From: Isosphaeraceae bacterium
GTDB taxonomy: Bacteria > Planctomycetota > Planctomycetia > Isosphaerales > Isosphaeraceae
Assembly: GCA_031291845.1 (NCBI GenBank)
Contig: JARLIH010000414.1
Location: forward strand, 17,402 to 81,401
Reading direction: 5' to 3'
DNA length: 64,000 bases
The translations under genes were made by a program, and so were the position numbers. The notes below the pieces were generated by a model that saw only the letters and a list, made by a program, of their open reading frames with translations, did no database searches and was not told the DNA's origin. Below are positions 19,987 through 29,134 of the stretch, piece by piece. The number at the start of each line of letters is the position of its first letter. The stretch's first letter is position 1.

Positions 19987-20012
19987 CTTTGCTCGATTTC
20001 GCGGACCGGCCG

Positions 20013-22940
20013 TTACTTGGTGAGGGCCACCTGAACGCCGTTCTGCAGGATCGCCGTGAACGTCGCGATCATATTCGCGGACATCTGCGCGTCCGTGCCG
20101 GTAATGACCTGGTTCGACGCGAGCGGCGTCGATGTACTGCTTTGTGTGCCGGCATAGTATTGCATGGTCTGCAAGGTTTGTAGCGCGCTCGAGGCGTTCG
20201 GACCCTGGAACACCGGGCCGAAGCCGACGGCGTACAACCGGAAGGGGTTCCGCGTCGTGCTGTAGGTGGACGACAACTGCTGCACGAGCGAATACACCTG
20301 GTTCAATACCGTGGAGTCGTTGATGTTCGTCGCGTTGATCGAGGGGTATTCGCTACCATTAGGGCTATTCATATTGTATCGGATCTTATAATAGCTATAA
20401 GTTCCATTACTCACCAGGCTGGCGGTCGCCGAGCAGTTCGCCAGGCCGTCGGTCTCGAAGATCACGACCTTCTGCGCTCCCTTGCGTCCCATGCCGCCCG
20501 CCATGCCGGTGGGGAAATTGATGGGGGACGACGAGGCGTACGATCGGAGCGTCGTATCCGTCGGCGAGGTGGTGGCGAACTGGTTGTAGCTGAGCATCAG
20601 GGCCATCGCGAAGCAGGTGTCTCCATCCGCGCGGGGCGCGTCCACGAAGTTGGCCGAGGGGACCGCGCCCGTGGCGGGGTCGGGGTCGTACGGTGTGATC
20701 TCGGTGTTGTTCGCGGAACCGTCGGCGTTGATCGTGGAGAAGGGGAACAAGAGTGCGGACGACGCGTAGTCGTAGTTCGTTCCGAGCGGGCAACTCACGC
20801 AATTGAAACGCCCGCTAGTTCCGTTTACCGCCGAGCGAGGCCAACTATAAGGTACGATGGTGACCCAGTCGTTGGGGTGGTTGTTCTGCATGGTGTCCAC
20901 GGCGGCCATGTAAGCTTCCTTCGCCGTGTAGAGTGGCGCTTCGTAACTGTCGCCGGGCTGCATGAAGAAGTAGTTCGAGACGTTCGAATCAAGGTTGTAG
21001 TTCTGCATGTAATCGACCATGGCCATCGGCCCGAACCAGTACCGCGAGAGCGGTCGGGCCGGGTTGTCCGAATAGGTCATGTACTGCGTTGGTGAAGCGG
21101 GGGGCGCGGTGATGCTAGTTGTCCCCCACTTGAAATCGCTGCCATAGCCCGCCATCCCGCTGATGTCCTGGTACACGCCCGCGGATGTCTGGCGGAAGCC
21201 GAGCACGTAGTCGATGAACTCGACCCAGAAACGCTGGTCCGTGCTCCCGTAGCTCGGCCAAGATCCGGTGATCGCGGTGGGGATCGAGCCGTAGTACTTG
21301 ATGCGGCCCGCGCGCAGTTGCTGCGGAAAGGGGTTCGGCCCCGTTGTGATCCAGCGCAAGATCTCGTTGTAATTGATCGTGTATGTCGAACCTCCCGGCA
21401 GGTTCAACGACCCGTTCGAATTGAACAGCTTGGTGTTGTCGTTCTGCCCGAAGAACCGCATCCGCCAGTCGCAAGGGGTCGTGCCGAGGTTGTCGACCAC
21501 GTAGTTCCACGAATAGAGCCGCATAATCTGCTGGTATTGCGCATCGGTGGTCTTGAGCAGGCGGCTCCCGCCGGGAATGTAGACTTTCGAGGTTAAGTAA
21601 CTGCTCAGCGAACTGCCGCCGTCGTTGGGCCACGGCCAGGCGTGGCTCCCCGTCGTGGCGTTGGAATTATAAACACCGAGCAAGGCCGTTCCCTTGGTCC
21701 CGCTGAAATCGCCGGTTTTTGAGGTTGGACTCCCGGTAAACCCGAAGTCGAGCAGGAACTGCCCAATCTGGGTCGAATCGTTTGCGGTCGTAAGCGGCTC
21801 CCGAGGGTCCGGCGGCCAGACGAAGAACGTCACCCCGTAGTAGGCGGGTCCCTGCGTGTAGCCGTAGAACGGCGCATTCGTATAGCTGCTCTGCCCCACC
21901 GCTGCATTCGTCAACGTGCCAGCCGTATAGTTCGAATAGCCGTCGAGCTCCCACGACGCGTTCCTCGCGGTGCTCCCCAAGACGTCCTTCACGCTCGTCG
22001 CGTAGTTCGAGGTGCTCCCCTTGACGAACAAGGGGACGTCTCCGCCCGGCGTCGTGGTGTAGGACGTCGGCGGCAAGACCGGCGTCCCCGTCGTCGGCGC
22101 CGACCAGCTCGTCCCTCCGTTCGTGCCCGTGTACGAATCGAACGCGCGAACCAATGTGGTTGCATAAGCAGAATTTTGATAGAAATTATTAATATAAGTT
22201 AATGAATATGACGTGTTTGCTGCGGTGGTATTGCTCGGTGAGATTGTATAGCTGCTACTGGCCGAAGTTTGGTTCGTGCTGGGACCTTGCATATTGGCGC
22301 TTGCCGACGAGTAGTGGCCGAACGTCGGCACGAGGCTGTCGGGGTTATTGGAGCTGCGCGAAGTGGTGTAAAAGTCGAACCCCATGCAGGTACCCATGCG
22401 CATGGAGCCGGAAAGGTCGAGCGCCAGCGCGATGTCGCGCGGGCGGTGTACGGCCTGGGCGGATGCCGTTACGTTCGGCAAGAGCTGCGTCCCGAAGACT
22501 TTGCTGAACCCACCCGGGATGCTGGTCGACGTGACGGTGGCCGCGACGGCGGTGGTCGGCACGCCGGTGGTCGGCGGGAAATTTGCGCTGAACGTCTGCG
22601 TGGACTGGTTGTAGTCGTATGAGCCGTACGTGAGTTGCAGTTGCGACGAAGCGATCGTCTGCCCCAGGATCGAGTTATAGCTCAAGATGTTCTGGGCGTT
22701 GGTGGTCGCCGTGCTCTGGTTGTAGTTCCCCGTTGCACTGCCGTTCACGGTCCGCGCGGCGGTCAGAGCGGCGAGGTCAGCCGCCTGCTGCGCCTGGGTC
22801 TTGGCGATCGCTAACATTCCCACGTCAATCGCCAGTGCCAGAAAGCCGGCCATGGCGACGATCATGAGCGCCAGCGCGGGAAGGACGGTCCCCCGGCGCC
22901 GCCAGGGACGCCCTGCGTGCGGTCGAGTCGACGGGATCAT
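20013..22940 (-). CDS. TadG-like Flp-pilus assembly protein with vWA domain
   Basis: 975 residues. Basic N-terminus, then one hydrophobic helix (LPALALMIVAMAGFLALAIDVGM) followed by AKTQAQQAADLAALTAARTV, the standard TadE/TadG-like start. A vWA domain follows with MIDAS motif ALDLSGSMRMG near residue 180. The long body is Ser/Thr/Asn/Tyr-rich and looks like an external adhesive part. ATG 22940 has AGGTGG upstream; a GTG at 23009 is a weaker alternative. No other tad gene is nearby. Parts of it (20340-20410, 22150-22270) are clearly AT-richer than the surroundings. Confidence 0.8.
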   Translation of the reverse strand: MIPSTRPHAGRPWRRRGTVLPALALMIVAMAGFLALAIDVGMLAIAKTQAQQAADLAALTAARTVNGSATGNYNQSTATTNAQNILSYNSILGQTIASSQLQLTYGSYDYNQSTQTFSANFPPTTGVPTTAVAATVTSTSIPGGFSKVFGTQLLPNVTASAQAVHRPRDIALALDLSGSMRMGTCMGFDFYTTSRSSNNPDSLVPTFGHYSSASANMQGPSTNQTSASSSYTISPSNTTAANTSYSLTYINNFYQNSAYATTLVRAFDSYTGTNGGTSWSAPTTGTPVLPPTSYTTTPGGDVPLFVKGSTSNYATSVKDVLGSTARNASWELDGYSNYTAGTLTNAAVGQSSYTNAPFYGYTQGPAYYGVTFFVWPPDPREPLTTANDSTQIGQFLLDFGFTGSPTSKTGDFSGTKGTALLGVYNSNATTGSHAWPWPNDGGSSLSSYLTSKVYIPGGSRLLKTTDAQYQQIMRLYSWNYVVDNLGTTPCDWRMRFFGQNDNTKLFNSNGSLNLPGGSTYTINYNEILRWITTGPNPFPQQLRAGRIKYYGSIPTAITGSWPSYGSTDQRFWVEFIDYVLGFRQTSAGVYQDISGMAGYGSDFKWGTTSITAPPASPTQYMTYSDNPARPLSRYWFGPMAMVDYMQNYNLDSNVSNYFFMQPGDSYEAPLYTAKEAYMAAVDTMQNNHPNDWVTIVPYSWPRSAVNGTSGRFNCVSCPLGTNYDYASSALLFPFSTINADGSANNTEITPYDPDPATGAVPSANFVDAPRADGDTCFAMALMLSYNQFATTSPTDTTLRSYASSSPINFPTGMAGGMGRKGAQKVVIFETDGLANCSATASLVSNGTYSYYKIRYNMNSPNGSEYPSINATNINDSTVLNQVYSLVQQLSSTYSTTRNPFRLYAVGFGPVFQGPNASSALQTLQTMQYYAGTQSSTSTPLASNQVITGTDAQMSANMIATFTAILQNGVQVALTK

Positions 22941-23349
22941 GGTTGGGTCCACCTGTGGCGAGTCAATCTGCGAGGTGCTTTGGTCGGCGTTTTCCAAGGC
23001 GTCAAACACAACATTGGTCCAGTTCTCCTTCGAGCTGTCCCCAAACGCTTTGGTACACTTTATGTAAAGGACTAGGTTGCGTTCGCGCGATCGTCAAACT
23101 CGGGATCGCTCGGCGATGGGCCTGTTCCACGGTCGCCCAGGTGCCACGCAGTCTCCTCAAAATCATTGGCACTAAGATGTTGGGGAGCGCAAGCACATGG
23201 ATCGTGCCGCGCGTCACCTTGGGGGGCGAGTTGCTGCCGGGCCTTAGCGCGGGTGTTGTCGGGGACGGACGCGTTCGCTTTGAGGCCCAATGAGCGTTCG
23301 TGCGTCTTCTGGGGAGAGGCCAATCGGTCCGTGGCGGCGGAGGGGACCG
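22941..23349. other. Intergenic region
   Basis: 409 bases between the TadG-like gene and proA, both on the minus strand. Contains an AT-rich stretch at about 23050-23085 that could hold the promoter of the TadG-like gene. No gene or repeat recognised. Confidence 0.4.
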
Positions 23350-24624
23350 TTAGGCGCGCACGTGGCCGTCGCCGTAGACAACCCACTTGGTCGTCGTGAG
23401 CTCGCGCAAGCCGCAGGGACCCCGGGCGTGGAACTTGTCGGTGCTGATACCGATCTCGGCCCCCAGGCCGAGCTGGCCGCCGTCGTTGAAGCGGGTGCTG
23501 GCGTTGACCATCACGGCCGAGCTGTCCACTTCGGCGACGAACTGGCGAGCCGCCGCGAGGTCGCGCGTGACGATCGCCTCGGTGTGTCCCGATCCGTGCC
23601 GCGTGATGTGCGCGATCGCGGCGTCGAGTGAGTCGACGACCCGGACGGCCAGGATCTTGTCGAGGAACTCGGTATCCCAGTCGCTCGGCTGCGCGGGGAC
23701 CATCCCGGGGACGAGCGCGCGGCTCGCGTCGTCGCCGCGCAATTCGACACCCGCTGCATGCAATGCGTCAGCCATGACGGGAAGGATGGTGCTGGCGGCG
23801 TCCCCGTGGACGAGGAGCGTCTCTGCGGCATTGCAGACGCCCGGGCGCTGAACTTTCGCATTGACAACGATCCGCACGGCCATGTCCGCGTCGGCCGAGG
23901 CGTCGACGTAGACGTGGCAATTGCCCTGATAGTGCTTGAGCACCGGCATGCGGGCTTCTTCGGCCACTCGCCGGATGAGGCCCTCGCCGCCGCGGGGGAT
24001 CGCCAGGTCGATGAGCTCCGGGAGGCGGAGCAGGTAGCCGACGGCCGCGCGGTCGGTGGTCGGCACGAGCTGGACGGCCTCGGCGGGGAGCCCTGCTGGC
24101 TCGAGGGCGTCAGCCAGCACGCGGTGGAGCGCGCGGTTGGAGTGAATCGCCTCCTTGCCGCCGCGGAGGATCGCGGCGTTGCCGCTCTTGACGCACAAGG
24201 CGGCGGCGTCGAGCGTGACGTTCGGGCGGCTCTCGTAGATCATGAAGATGACGCCGAGCGGCACGCGGACCTGCGTGACCTCGAGCCCGTTGGGACGATG
24301 ACTCGACGTCACGACCTCGCCGATGGGGTCCGGCAGGGCGGCGACTTCGAGCAGGCCCCGGGCCGCCTCGTCCAGTCGTTTGGGGTTGAGGGTCAGGCGG
24401 TCGATCGCCGCGGCGTTCAGGCCGTACTCCGGGGCGGCGGCTACGTCGCGCGCATTGGCTTCCAGGACCTCCTCGGTCCGGTCCCTGAGTGCGTCGGCGG
24501 AGCGCCGAAGCCAGTCATTCTTGGCCTGCCCGCGGACGACGGCCAACGCTCTCGCAGCCCGCTTCGCGCGGTCCGCCAGGGCGTTACATTCGGCCTGAAG
24601 GTCGTTTTCGATCAAATGGATCAT
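23350..24624 (-). CDS. proA: Glutamate-5-semialdehyde dehydrogenase (gamma-glutamyl phosphate reductase)
   Basis: Second step of proline synthesis, NADPH-dependent reduction of glutamyl-5-phosphate. 424 residues, full length. [33 protein letters not shown] and [15 protein letters not shown] with catalytic Cys about residue 264 are all present, as is [19 protein letters not shown] at the C-terminus. Its start is six bases from the folP stop, so the two are co-transcribed. No proB in this window. Confidence 0.97.
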   Translation of the reverse strand: MIHLIENDLQAECNALADRAKRAARALAVVRGQAKNDWLRRSADALRDRTEEVLEANARDVAAAPEYGLNAAAIDRLTLNPKRLDEAARGLLEVAALPDPIGEVVTSSHRPNGLEVTQVRVPLGVIFMIYESRPNVTLDAAALCVKSGNAAILRGGKEAIHSNRALHRVLADALEPAGLPAEAVQLVPTTDRAAVGYLLRLPELIDLAIPRGGEGLIRRVAEEARMPVLKHYQGNCHVYVDASADADMAVRIVVNAKVQRPGVCNAAETLLVHGDAASTILPVMADALHAAGVELRGDDASRALVPGMVPAQPSDWDTEFLDKILAVRVVDSLDAAIAHITRHGSGHTEAIVTRDLAAARQFVAEVDSSAVMVNASTRFNDGGQLGLGAEIGISTDKFHARGPCGLRELTTTKWVVYGDGHVRA

Positions 24625-24630
24625 CGTGTC

Positions 24631-25470
24631 TCAATTCCAGCCACGTATCGCCGTCCAAACCTTGATCGCATCGGCCATCGGTCCGACGTCGTGGACCCGG
24701 ACGACGTTCGCGCCCTGAACGCAGGCCGCCAGACTTGCCGCGACCGAGGCCGCCGCGCGCTGGCCGACCGGGCGACCGGTCATGCCCCCCAGGAATCCTT
24801 TGCGCGAGAGACCCACCAGCAGCGTGCATCCCAGCGTGGCAAATTGCTCCAGGTTCCGCAAGAGTTCCAGGTTGTGCGTGGCGGTCTTGCCGAAGCCGAC
24901 GCCCGGATCGACGGCGATCCGGGAGCGCGGAATGCCTCGGGCTTCGGCCCACTCGATACGCCGCGACAGGTAGTCTCGGACCTCGCGCACGACGTCGTCA
25001 TACAAGGGATCGTTTTGCATCGTGCGCGGTTCGCCCCGCATGTGCATCAGGACGACGCCGGCTCCCGCGTCGCGTACGACGCGCTCGATCGCCGGGTCAG
25101 CGGACAGAGCCGTGATGTCATTGACGATCGAAGCGCCGGCCGCGAGGGCTTGGCGGGCGACCTCGGCCTTGGTCGTATCGACCGAGATCGGGATCGGAAC
25201 TCGAGGAGCAAGCGCGGCGACGACCGGGATGACGCGCTGGAGTTCCTCCTCGAGGGAAATCGGCGAGGCCCCCGGGCGGCTCGACTCGCCACCGATGTCG
25301 AGCAAGTCCGCGCCGTCCTCGACCATTGCCAGGGCGCGGGCGAACGCGTGCTCGACCGACAGAGTCTCGCCGCCGTCGGAGAAGCTGTCAGGCGTGACGT
25401 TGAGGATCCCCATGACGGCGGGCGTCCGGCCGTTGGCCAGCAGCCGTCCCCGTGCCTCCCAGCGGCTCAT
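24631..25470 (-). CDS. folP: Dihydropteroate synthase
   Basis: Joins p-aminobenzoate to the pterin pyrophosphate in folate synthesis. 279 residues with both signatures: MGILNVTPDSFSDGG and DIGGESSRPGA. DPGVGFGKT and LVGLSRKGFLG form the pterin and phosphate sites, and RVHDV ends the barrel. Upstream neighbour lptE lies 30 bases away, downstream neighbour proA six bases away. Confidence 0.97.
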   Translation of the reverse strand: MSRWEARGRLLANGRTPAVMGILNVTPDSFSDGGETLSVEHAFARALAMVEDGADLLDIGGESSRPGASPISLEEELQRVIPVVAALAPRVPIPISVDTTKAEVARQALAAGASIVNDITALSADPAIERVVRDAGAGVVLMHMRGEPRTMQNDPLYDDVVREVRDYLSRRIEWAEARGIPRSRIAVDPGVGFGKTATHNLELLRNLEQFATLGCTLLVGLSRKGFLGGMTGRPVGQRAAASVAASLAACVQGANVVRVHDVGPMADAIKVWTAIRGWN

Positions 25471-25500
25471 GGTGCGCTACCTCGTCTTGCGTCGCAGGCG

Positions 25501-26043
25501 TCAGTCGCCCTTGATGTTGCGTTGCCAGGGCGCTTCCATCATATCGACGATCTGCGTCGCGATGTTCTGGCACGTTCGGTAAAAGGCGGTTTCCGTCGTC
25601 TCGCCGATTTCGGGGGCGAAGTTCGAGACTTCCGTGACCACGGTCGGCCCGCGCTTCTTTTCGTCCTCGGTCGGGGGGTTGCGCGTCCAGGTGACGGACA
25701 CGGTGAGTGAGGAAGTGAGCTGCCGCGGGAGGTTGTCCGGGTTTTCCACGATGGTGTTCTTGTCGGAGGACTGAATGACTCCTTGGAGGATCGTATCGGC
25801 TCCCTCGGGGCTGCTCACGACCTTGTAGGGGGTACGCCGCTCGATCTCTTTCATGAGGAGGTCGGTCAATTGGTAGTTGATGTCGCGCCGGAACGTCTGG
25901 CACCGGAAGATCGGTACGTAGACCGTCCGCACCGACTTATCGTAAGGCGCGCGGATGCTGTACCCGCAGCCGGGCACCAGAGCGAGCAACGCGGCCAGCG
26001 CGAGTACCGCGGTTGGTGCGCCGAGCCTTCGATCCGTTCGCAT
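25501..26043 (-). CDS. LptE-like LPS-assembly lipoprotein
   Basis: 180 residues with lipobox ALVPGCGYS (Cys about residue 26), then RTVYVPIFRCQTFRRDINYQLTDLLMKEIERRTPYKVV, which matches the planctomycete LptE-family pattern. LptE plugs the LptD outer-membrane translocon. It lies 64 bases after the BamD-like lipoprotein gene, so two outer-membrane biogenesis genes sit together. Function in planctomycetes is inferred. Confidence 0.8.
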   Translation of the reverse strand: MRTDRRLGAPTAVLALAALLALVPGCGYSIRAPYDKSVRTVYVPIFRCQTFRRDINYQLTDLLMKEIERRTPYKVVSSPEGADTILQGVIQSSDKNTIVENPDNLPRQLTSSLTVSVTWTRNPPTEDEKKRGPTVVTEVSNFAPEIGETTETAFYRTCQNIATQIVDMMEAPWQRNIKGD

Positions 26044-26107
26044 GGAACAGGCCTCCCTACCGTCAATCGAGAAGGGCGTGAAGCCCCGCGTCGCGCGGCC
26101 CCAACGG

Positions 26108-27460
26108 CTACATCATCCCCATGCCACCCATACCGCCGCCCATGCCACCCATGCCACCCATGCCACCCATGCCACCCATGCCACCACCCATGCCACCCAT
26201 GCCGCCCATACCACCCATACCGTTCGCGGCGGAGAAGGGATCCATCCCGCCGGGGGAGGTGAAGATACGGCTCGGAAGCGACGGCGTGCGAGGCATCTTG
26301 GCGAGCGTGGCGAGCTCGGTCTTGGCCTTCGTCGCCCAGGGGCTTTTTGGCCAGCGCTGAGGGATTTTGCCGAAGTAGTATTCGGCCGAGGCGATCCTGC
26401 CGGTGCGTCGGTAGAACTCGCCGGCCTTATAGGTGCGTTCGGCGTCCTGGTCGTTGATGACGTCGAGGATGTGGTAGAGGTCTTCGTTGCCCGCGGTGCG
26501 GTCGGGGAACGCGTTCATTGTTTGCTTGATCCGTTCGCGGGCCTTCTCGAGCCCGTTGCCGTCGTATTCGGGCCCGATGTAGCCCTTGATGTGGGCATCA
26601 ATCTCGGCGAGGTGGGCCCGCTGGAGGAAGGGGCTCTTGGGGTACTCGGTGATGAGCTGATTGTAGTACAGGGCGGCGAGCTCGTAGTCGACCGCCTTCA
26701 TGTGCATATCGCCGAGCATCATCGTGGCGTCGTCGGCGAGCGGGCCGGAGGGGTCGTGCTGGCGGACGTGCTCGAAGGCGACTTTGGCGTAACCCCAGGT
26801 GTCCAGCATCGGCCGGCGGCCATCGAAGCGCCCCTGCCAGGGGACCTGCTGTTCGGGCTTGAGGTCCGACGTGGACATCGCGAGCCAGGTCTGGCCGATG
26901 GCGAATTCTCGCGCGACGAGCTTGTCGATGAAAACGCTGCCGGGGTAGTCGGCGAAGAGCTTCTCGTAGGCGTCGTTCGCGTAGACGAGCTTCCCTTCGA
27001 GGTAGTACGACTCGGCCAGATAGAATTGCGCCTTTTCGCCCCAGGACGATTTCGCGCGCTTCTTGGCGATGGTCTCGAAGGCCTTCTCGGCCTCGCGGTA
27101 GTTCTTTTGTTCGAACAGGGCGTAGGCGGCTTTGTATTCGGCTTCGGCCTCGGCGTTGGGCGACTCTTTGGGCGTCTCCATGCCGTTGGGCCCCTTGATG
27201 AGGGGAAGCTTTTTCTCGGGGTCGTAGCTGGGGACGGCCCTGGGGGCGAACCAGCGCGCGAGGAAGATGCGGTCGTCGCCGGTTTCCTCCTTGGTCGGCG
27301 CTTTGGAGAGCGAGTCGTCCTTGGCGGTGCGCCAGGCACCGAACGGACCGCTCTGGCAGCCGCCGGCCAGCGGCGGGACGACCAGCGCCAGGGCCAGGAC
27401 GGCCGAGGGCCCCAGGGGAGGGCGGCGCTTGGCTTCAGGTTGCCGGTGCTCCGGGGCCAT
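26108..27460 (-). CDS. BamD-like TPR lipoprotein with Gly-Met repeat tail
   Basis: 450 residues. Lipobox VVPPLAGGCQS (Cys35), then tetratricopeptide-type repeats: AEAEYKAAYALFEQKNYREAEKAFE, KAQFYLAESYYLEGK and YELAALYYNQLITEYPKSPF, the classic BamD/YfiO layout for beta-barrel assembly. The last 45 or so residues are a GGMGGMGGM tail (see repeat 26110-26230). Start 27460 has GGAGAG seven bases upstream; it is four bases after the recO stop. Confidence 0.85.
   Translation of the reverse strand: MAPEHRQPEAKRRPPLGPSAVLALALVVPPLAGGCQSGPFGAWRTAKDDSLSKAPTKEETGDDRIFLARWFAPRAVPSYDPEKKLPLIKGPNGMETPKESPNAEAEAEYKAAYALFEQKNYREAEKAFETIAKKRAKSSWGEKAQFYLAESYYLEGKLVYANDAYEKLFADYPGSVFIDKLVAREFAIGQTWLAMSTSDLKPEQQVPWQGRFDGRRPMLDTWGYAKVAFEHVRQHDPSGPLADDATMMLGDMHMKAVDYELAALYYNQLITEYPKSPFLQRAHLAEIDAHIKGYIGPEYDGNGLEKARERIKQTMNAFPDRTAGNEDLYHILDVINDQDAERTYKAGEFYRRTGRIASAEYYFGKIPQRWPKSPWATKAKTELATLAKMPRTPSLPSRIFTSPGGMDPFSAANGMGGMGGMGGMGGGMGGMGGMGGMGGMGGGMGGMGMM
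26110..26230 (-). repeat. Tandem 9-base repeats encoding Gly-Gly-Met
   Basis: About a dozen near-perfect copies of a nine-base unit (plus strand ATGCCACCC) with a few GGGMGG irregularities. They encode the C-terminal tail of the BamD-like lipoprotein. Such codon-in-phase repeats expand and contract by slippage. Confidence 0.9.
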
Positions 27461-27464
27461 CAAG

Positions 27465-28217
27465 TCACTCTCCGAGAAAGGGCAACATCCGGGGGCGACG
27501 TCCCAGCAAGTGGCTGACCACTGCGGCCAAGGTGGCTCGAACGGGTCCCAGGGTCGCGGGGACCGCTTCGAGCTCCCGCCAGGCGCTGCCAGGACTGGCC
27601 AGCGCCCGCAACGCGTCGAGCGTCCGGCCCGAGAGCGTCGCGACGTGGGGCTGTCCGGGCCGGCAGGCCGGGCAGAGTACCCCGCCCGTGGCCAGACCGA
27701 ACGCGACCGCCCCAGGGTCACCTTCCGGCTCGACGACCGCCCCGCAATGGGCGCAGATGTCGAGCGCCGGCATCAGCCCCAGTTCGCGCAGGCAGGCCAG
27801 CTCGAACCGGAAGACGCGCCGGGACCGTAAGGCCGGCTCGCCCAGATGCCGCAACGTGACCACGGCCGCATCGAACAGTTTTGGGTGCGGGTCGTGGAAG
27901 TCGGTCAGGTCCGTCAGCAGCTCGGCAACGTAGTAGCCGGCATACAGGGCCGCCAGGTCGCGGCGAAGGGACGCGAAGCGCTCGACCGGCGCGGCCTCGG
28001 TTACGAGGTCCAACGCCTCCGACGCCTTGTGCAGCCACACGATATCGGAAACCCCCAGCAGGTCAAGCCCACCCTGGAGCGGCGACTTCAGCCGCCGCGC
28101 CCCTTTGGCCAGCGCTGAGACCTTGCCCAGCTCGCGGGTGAACAGCGTCACCACCGAGCTGGTCTCGAACACGTCGACCGACCTGACCACAAGGGCCATC
28201 GAACGAACCGCGGGCAC
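27465..28217 (-). CDS. recO: DNA repair protein RecO
   Basis: 250 residues: N-terminal OB fold (ALVVRSVDVFETSSVVTLFTRELGKVSALAKGARR), then the helical region and a zinc site with CAHC and CPAC. RecO loads RecA together with RecR. Full-length for the family. Sits 25 bases from the Uma2 gene upstream and directly before the BamD-like gene. Confidence 0.94.
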   Translation of the reverse strand: MPAVRSMALVVRSVDVFETSSVVTLFTRELGKVSALAKGARRLKSPLQGGLDLLGVSDIVWLHKASEALDLVTEAAPVERFASLRRDLAALYAGYYVAELLTDLTDFHDPHPKLFDAAVVTLRHLGEPALRSRRVFRFELACLRELGLMPALDICAHCGAVVEPEGDPGAVAFGLATGGVLCPACRPGQPHVATLSGRTLDALRALASPGSAWRELEAVPATLGPVRATLAAVVSHLLGRRPRMLPFLGE

Positions 28218-28242
28218 GGCGGGAGTCCTCGCGAACCTACGC

Positions 28243-28986
28243 TCAGGCCCCGGGCTGGGCCGGGGTTTGAAGCCGGGCGACGAACGCGGCGTGCTCGGGC
28301 GAGGCCAGTCCTTGCTGCACCGCCCGCGCCACGCCGGCGCGGTCTCCGCGGATCAGCGCGGCGGGATCGAGCCAGAGGCCGGGAAAGACCTCGCTTCGAA
28401 AGATCCCGCCGTCGCCCGACGGCAGGCGCTCGTATCGTCCCTCGCGCAGGACGAACCAGTCGACGGCTTGGTCACGGACGCGCCACACGACGTACTCGCG
28501 AACGCCGTTGCGCCGGTAGACGTGCAGCTTGTCGTGCAGGTCGTAGCTCACGCTGCTCGGCGCGACCTCGGCGACCAACTCGGGAGCGTTTTCGATACAC
28601 TCATCCGGCGCAATGCGCGCCTGGCCGCCCAGCTCGGGCAGGAGGTACAAGAAGGCGTCCGGCTGCGGCATGTTGTCCAGGTCGAGCCGTAACGATGAAT
28701 TGTCACCCCCTTCGACGACCGGAGTCGCAGTCCAGTACTGGCCGAGCCAGGAAATGAGATGAAAGTGCGGCTTGCCATGATGCTCATGCGACACGGGTGA
28801 GCCCACGTACACGACTCCCTCAATAAGTTCCGCCTTTTTCAGGTCGGGCATCGCGTCGTAGCGCCGTTCGAACTCGGCGCGCGTCAGACGATCGCCGTTT
28901 TCCAGTCGGGGGAGATCCCGGTGTGCGGGGCGCTGGAGCTCGGTGGGAACCTCATGCTCGGTGAACTCTTTTGTGACCGTCGCCAT
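28243..28986 (-). CDS. Uma2-family (DUF820) restriction-endonuclease-fold protein
   Basis: 247 residues. [65 protein letters not shown] are the PD-(D/E)XK-like core of Uma2 proteins (D, E and K of the motif visible in that order). These are numerous in cyanobacteria and planctomycetes; the biological role is unknown. Follows recO's promoter side in the long minus-strand run, 148 bases from the CorC-like gene. Confidence 0.88.
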   Translation of the reverse strand: MATVTKEFTEHEVPTELQRPAHRDLPRLENGDRLTRAEFERRYDAMPDLKKAELIEGVVYVGSPVSHEHHGKPHFHLISWLGQYWTATPVVEGGDNSSLRLDLDNMPQPDAFLYLLPELGGQARIAPDECIENAPELVAEVAPSSVSYDLHDKLHVYRRNGVREYVVWRVRDQAVDWFVLREGRYERLPSGDGGIFRSEVFPGLWLDPAALIRGDRAGVARAVQQGLASPEHAAFVARLQTPAQPGA

Positions 28987-29134
28987 GATAGGGTCATCTC
29001 CTGCGCGAGATTGGGTTCCTTCTCATTATCACCGATCGCGCGAATGGGCGGGAGGCGATTCATCGGATCGACAGGCGACTGCGCAGACGCGTCTGGGGCG
29101 ATGCCCAGCTCTCGACCTTCGGGCATGCGATCGG

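Noticed and set aside
26110..26230. CRISPR-like short repeats
   Set aside because: Nine-base units without spacers, in phase with codons of a real gene.
23758..27517. Two plus-strand frames of 520-650 codons
   Set aside because: Antisense of proA, folP, lptE and the BamD-like gene, all clear families.
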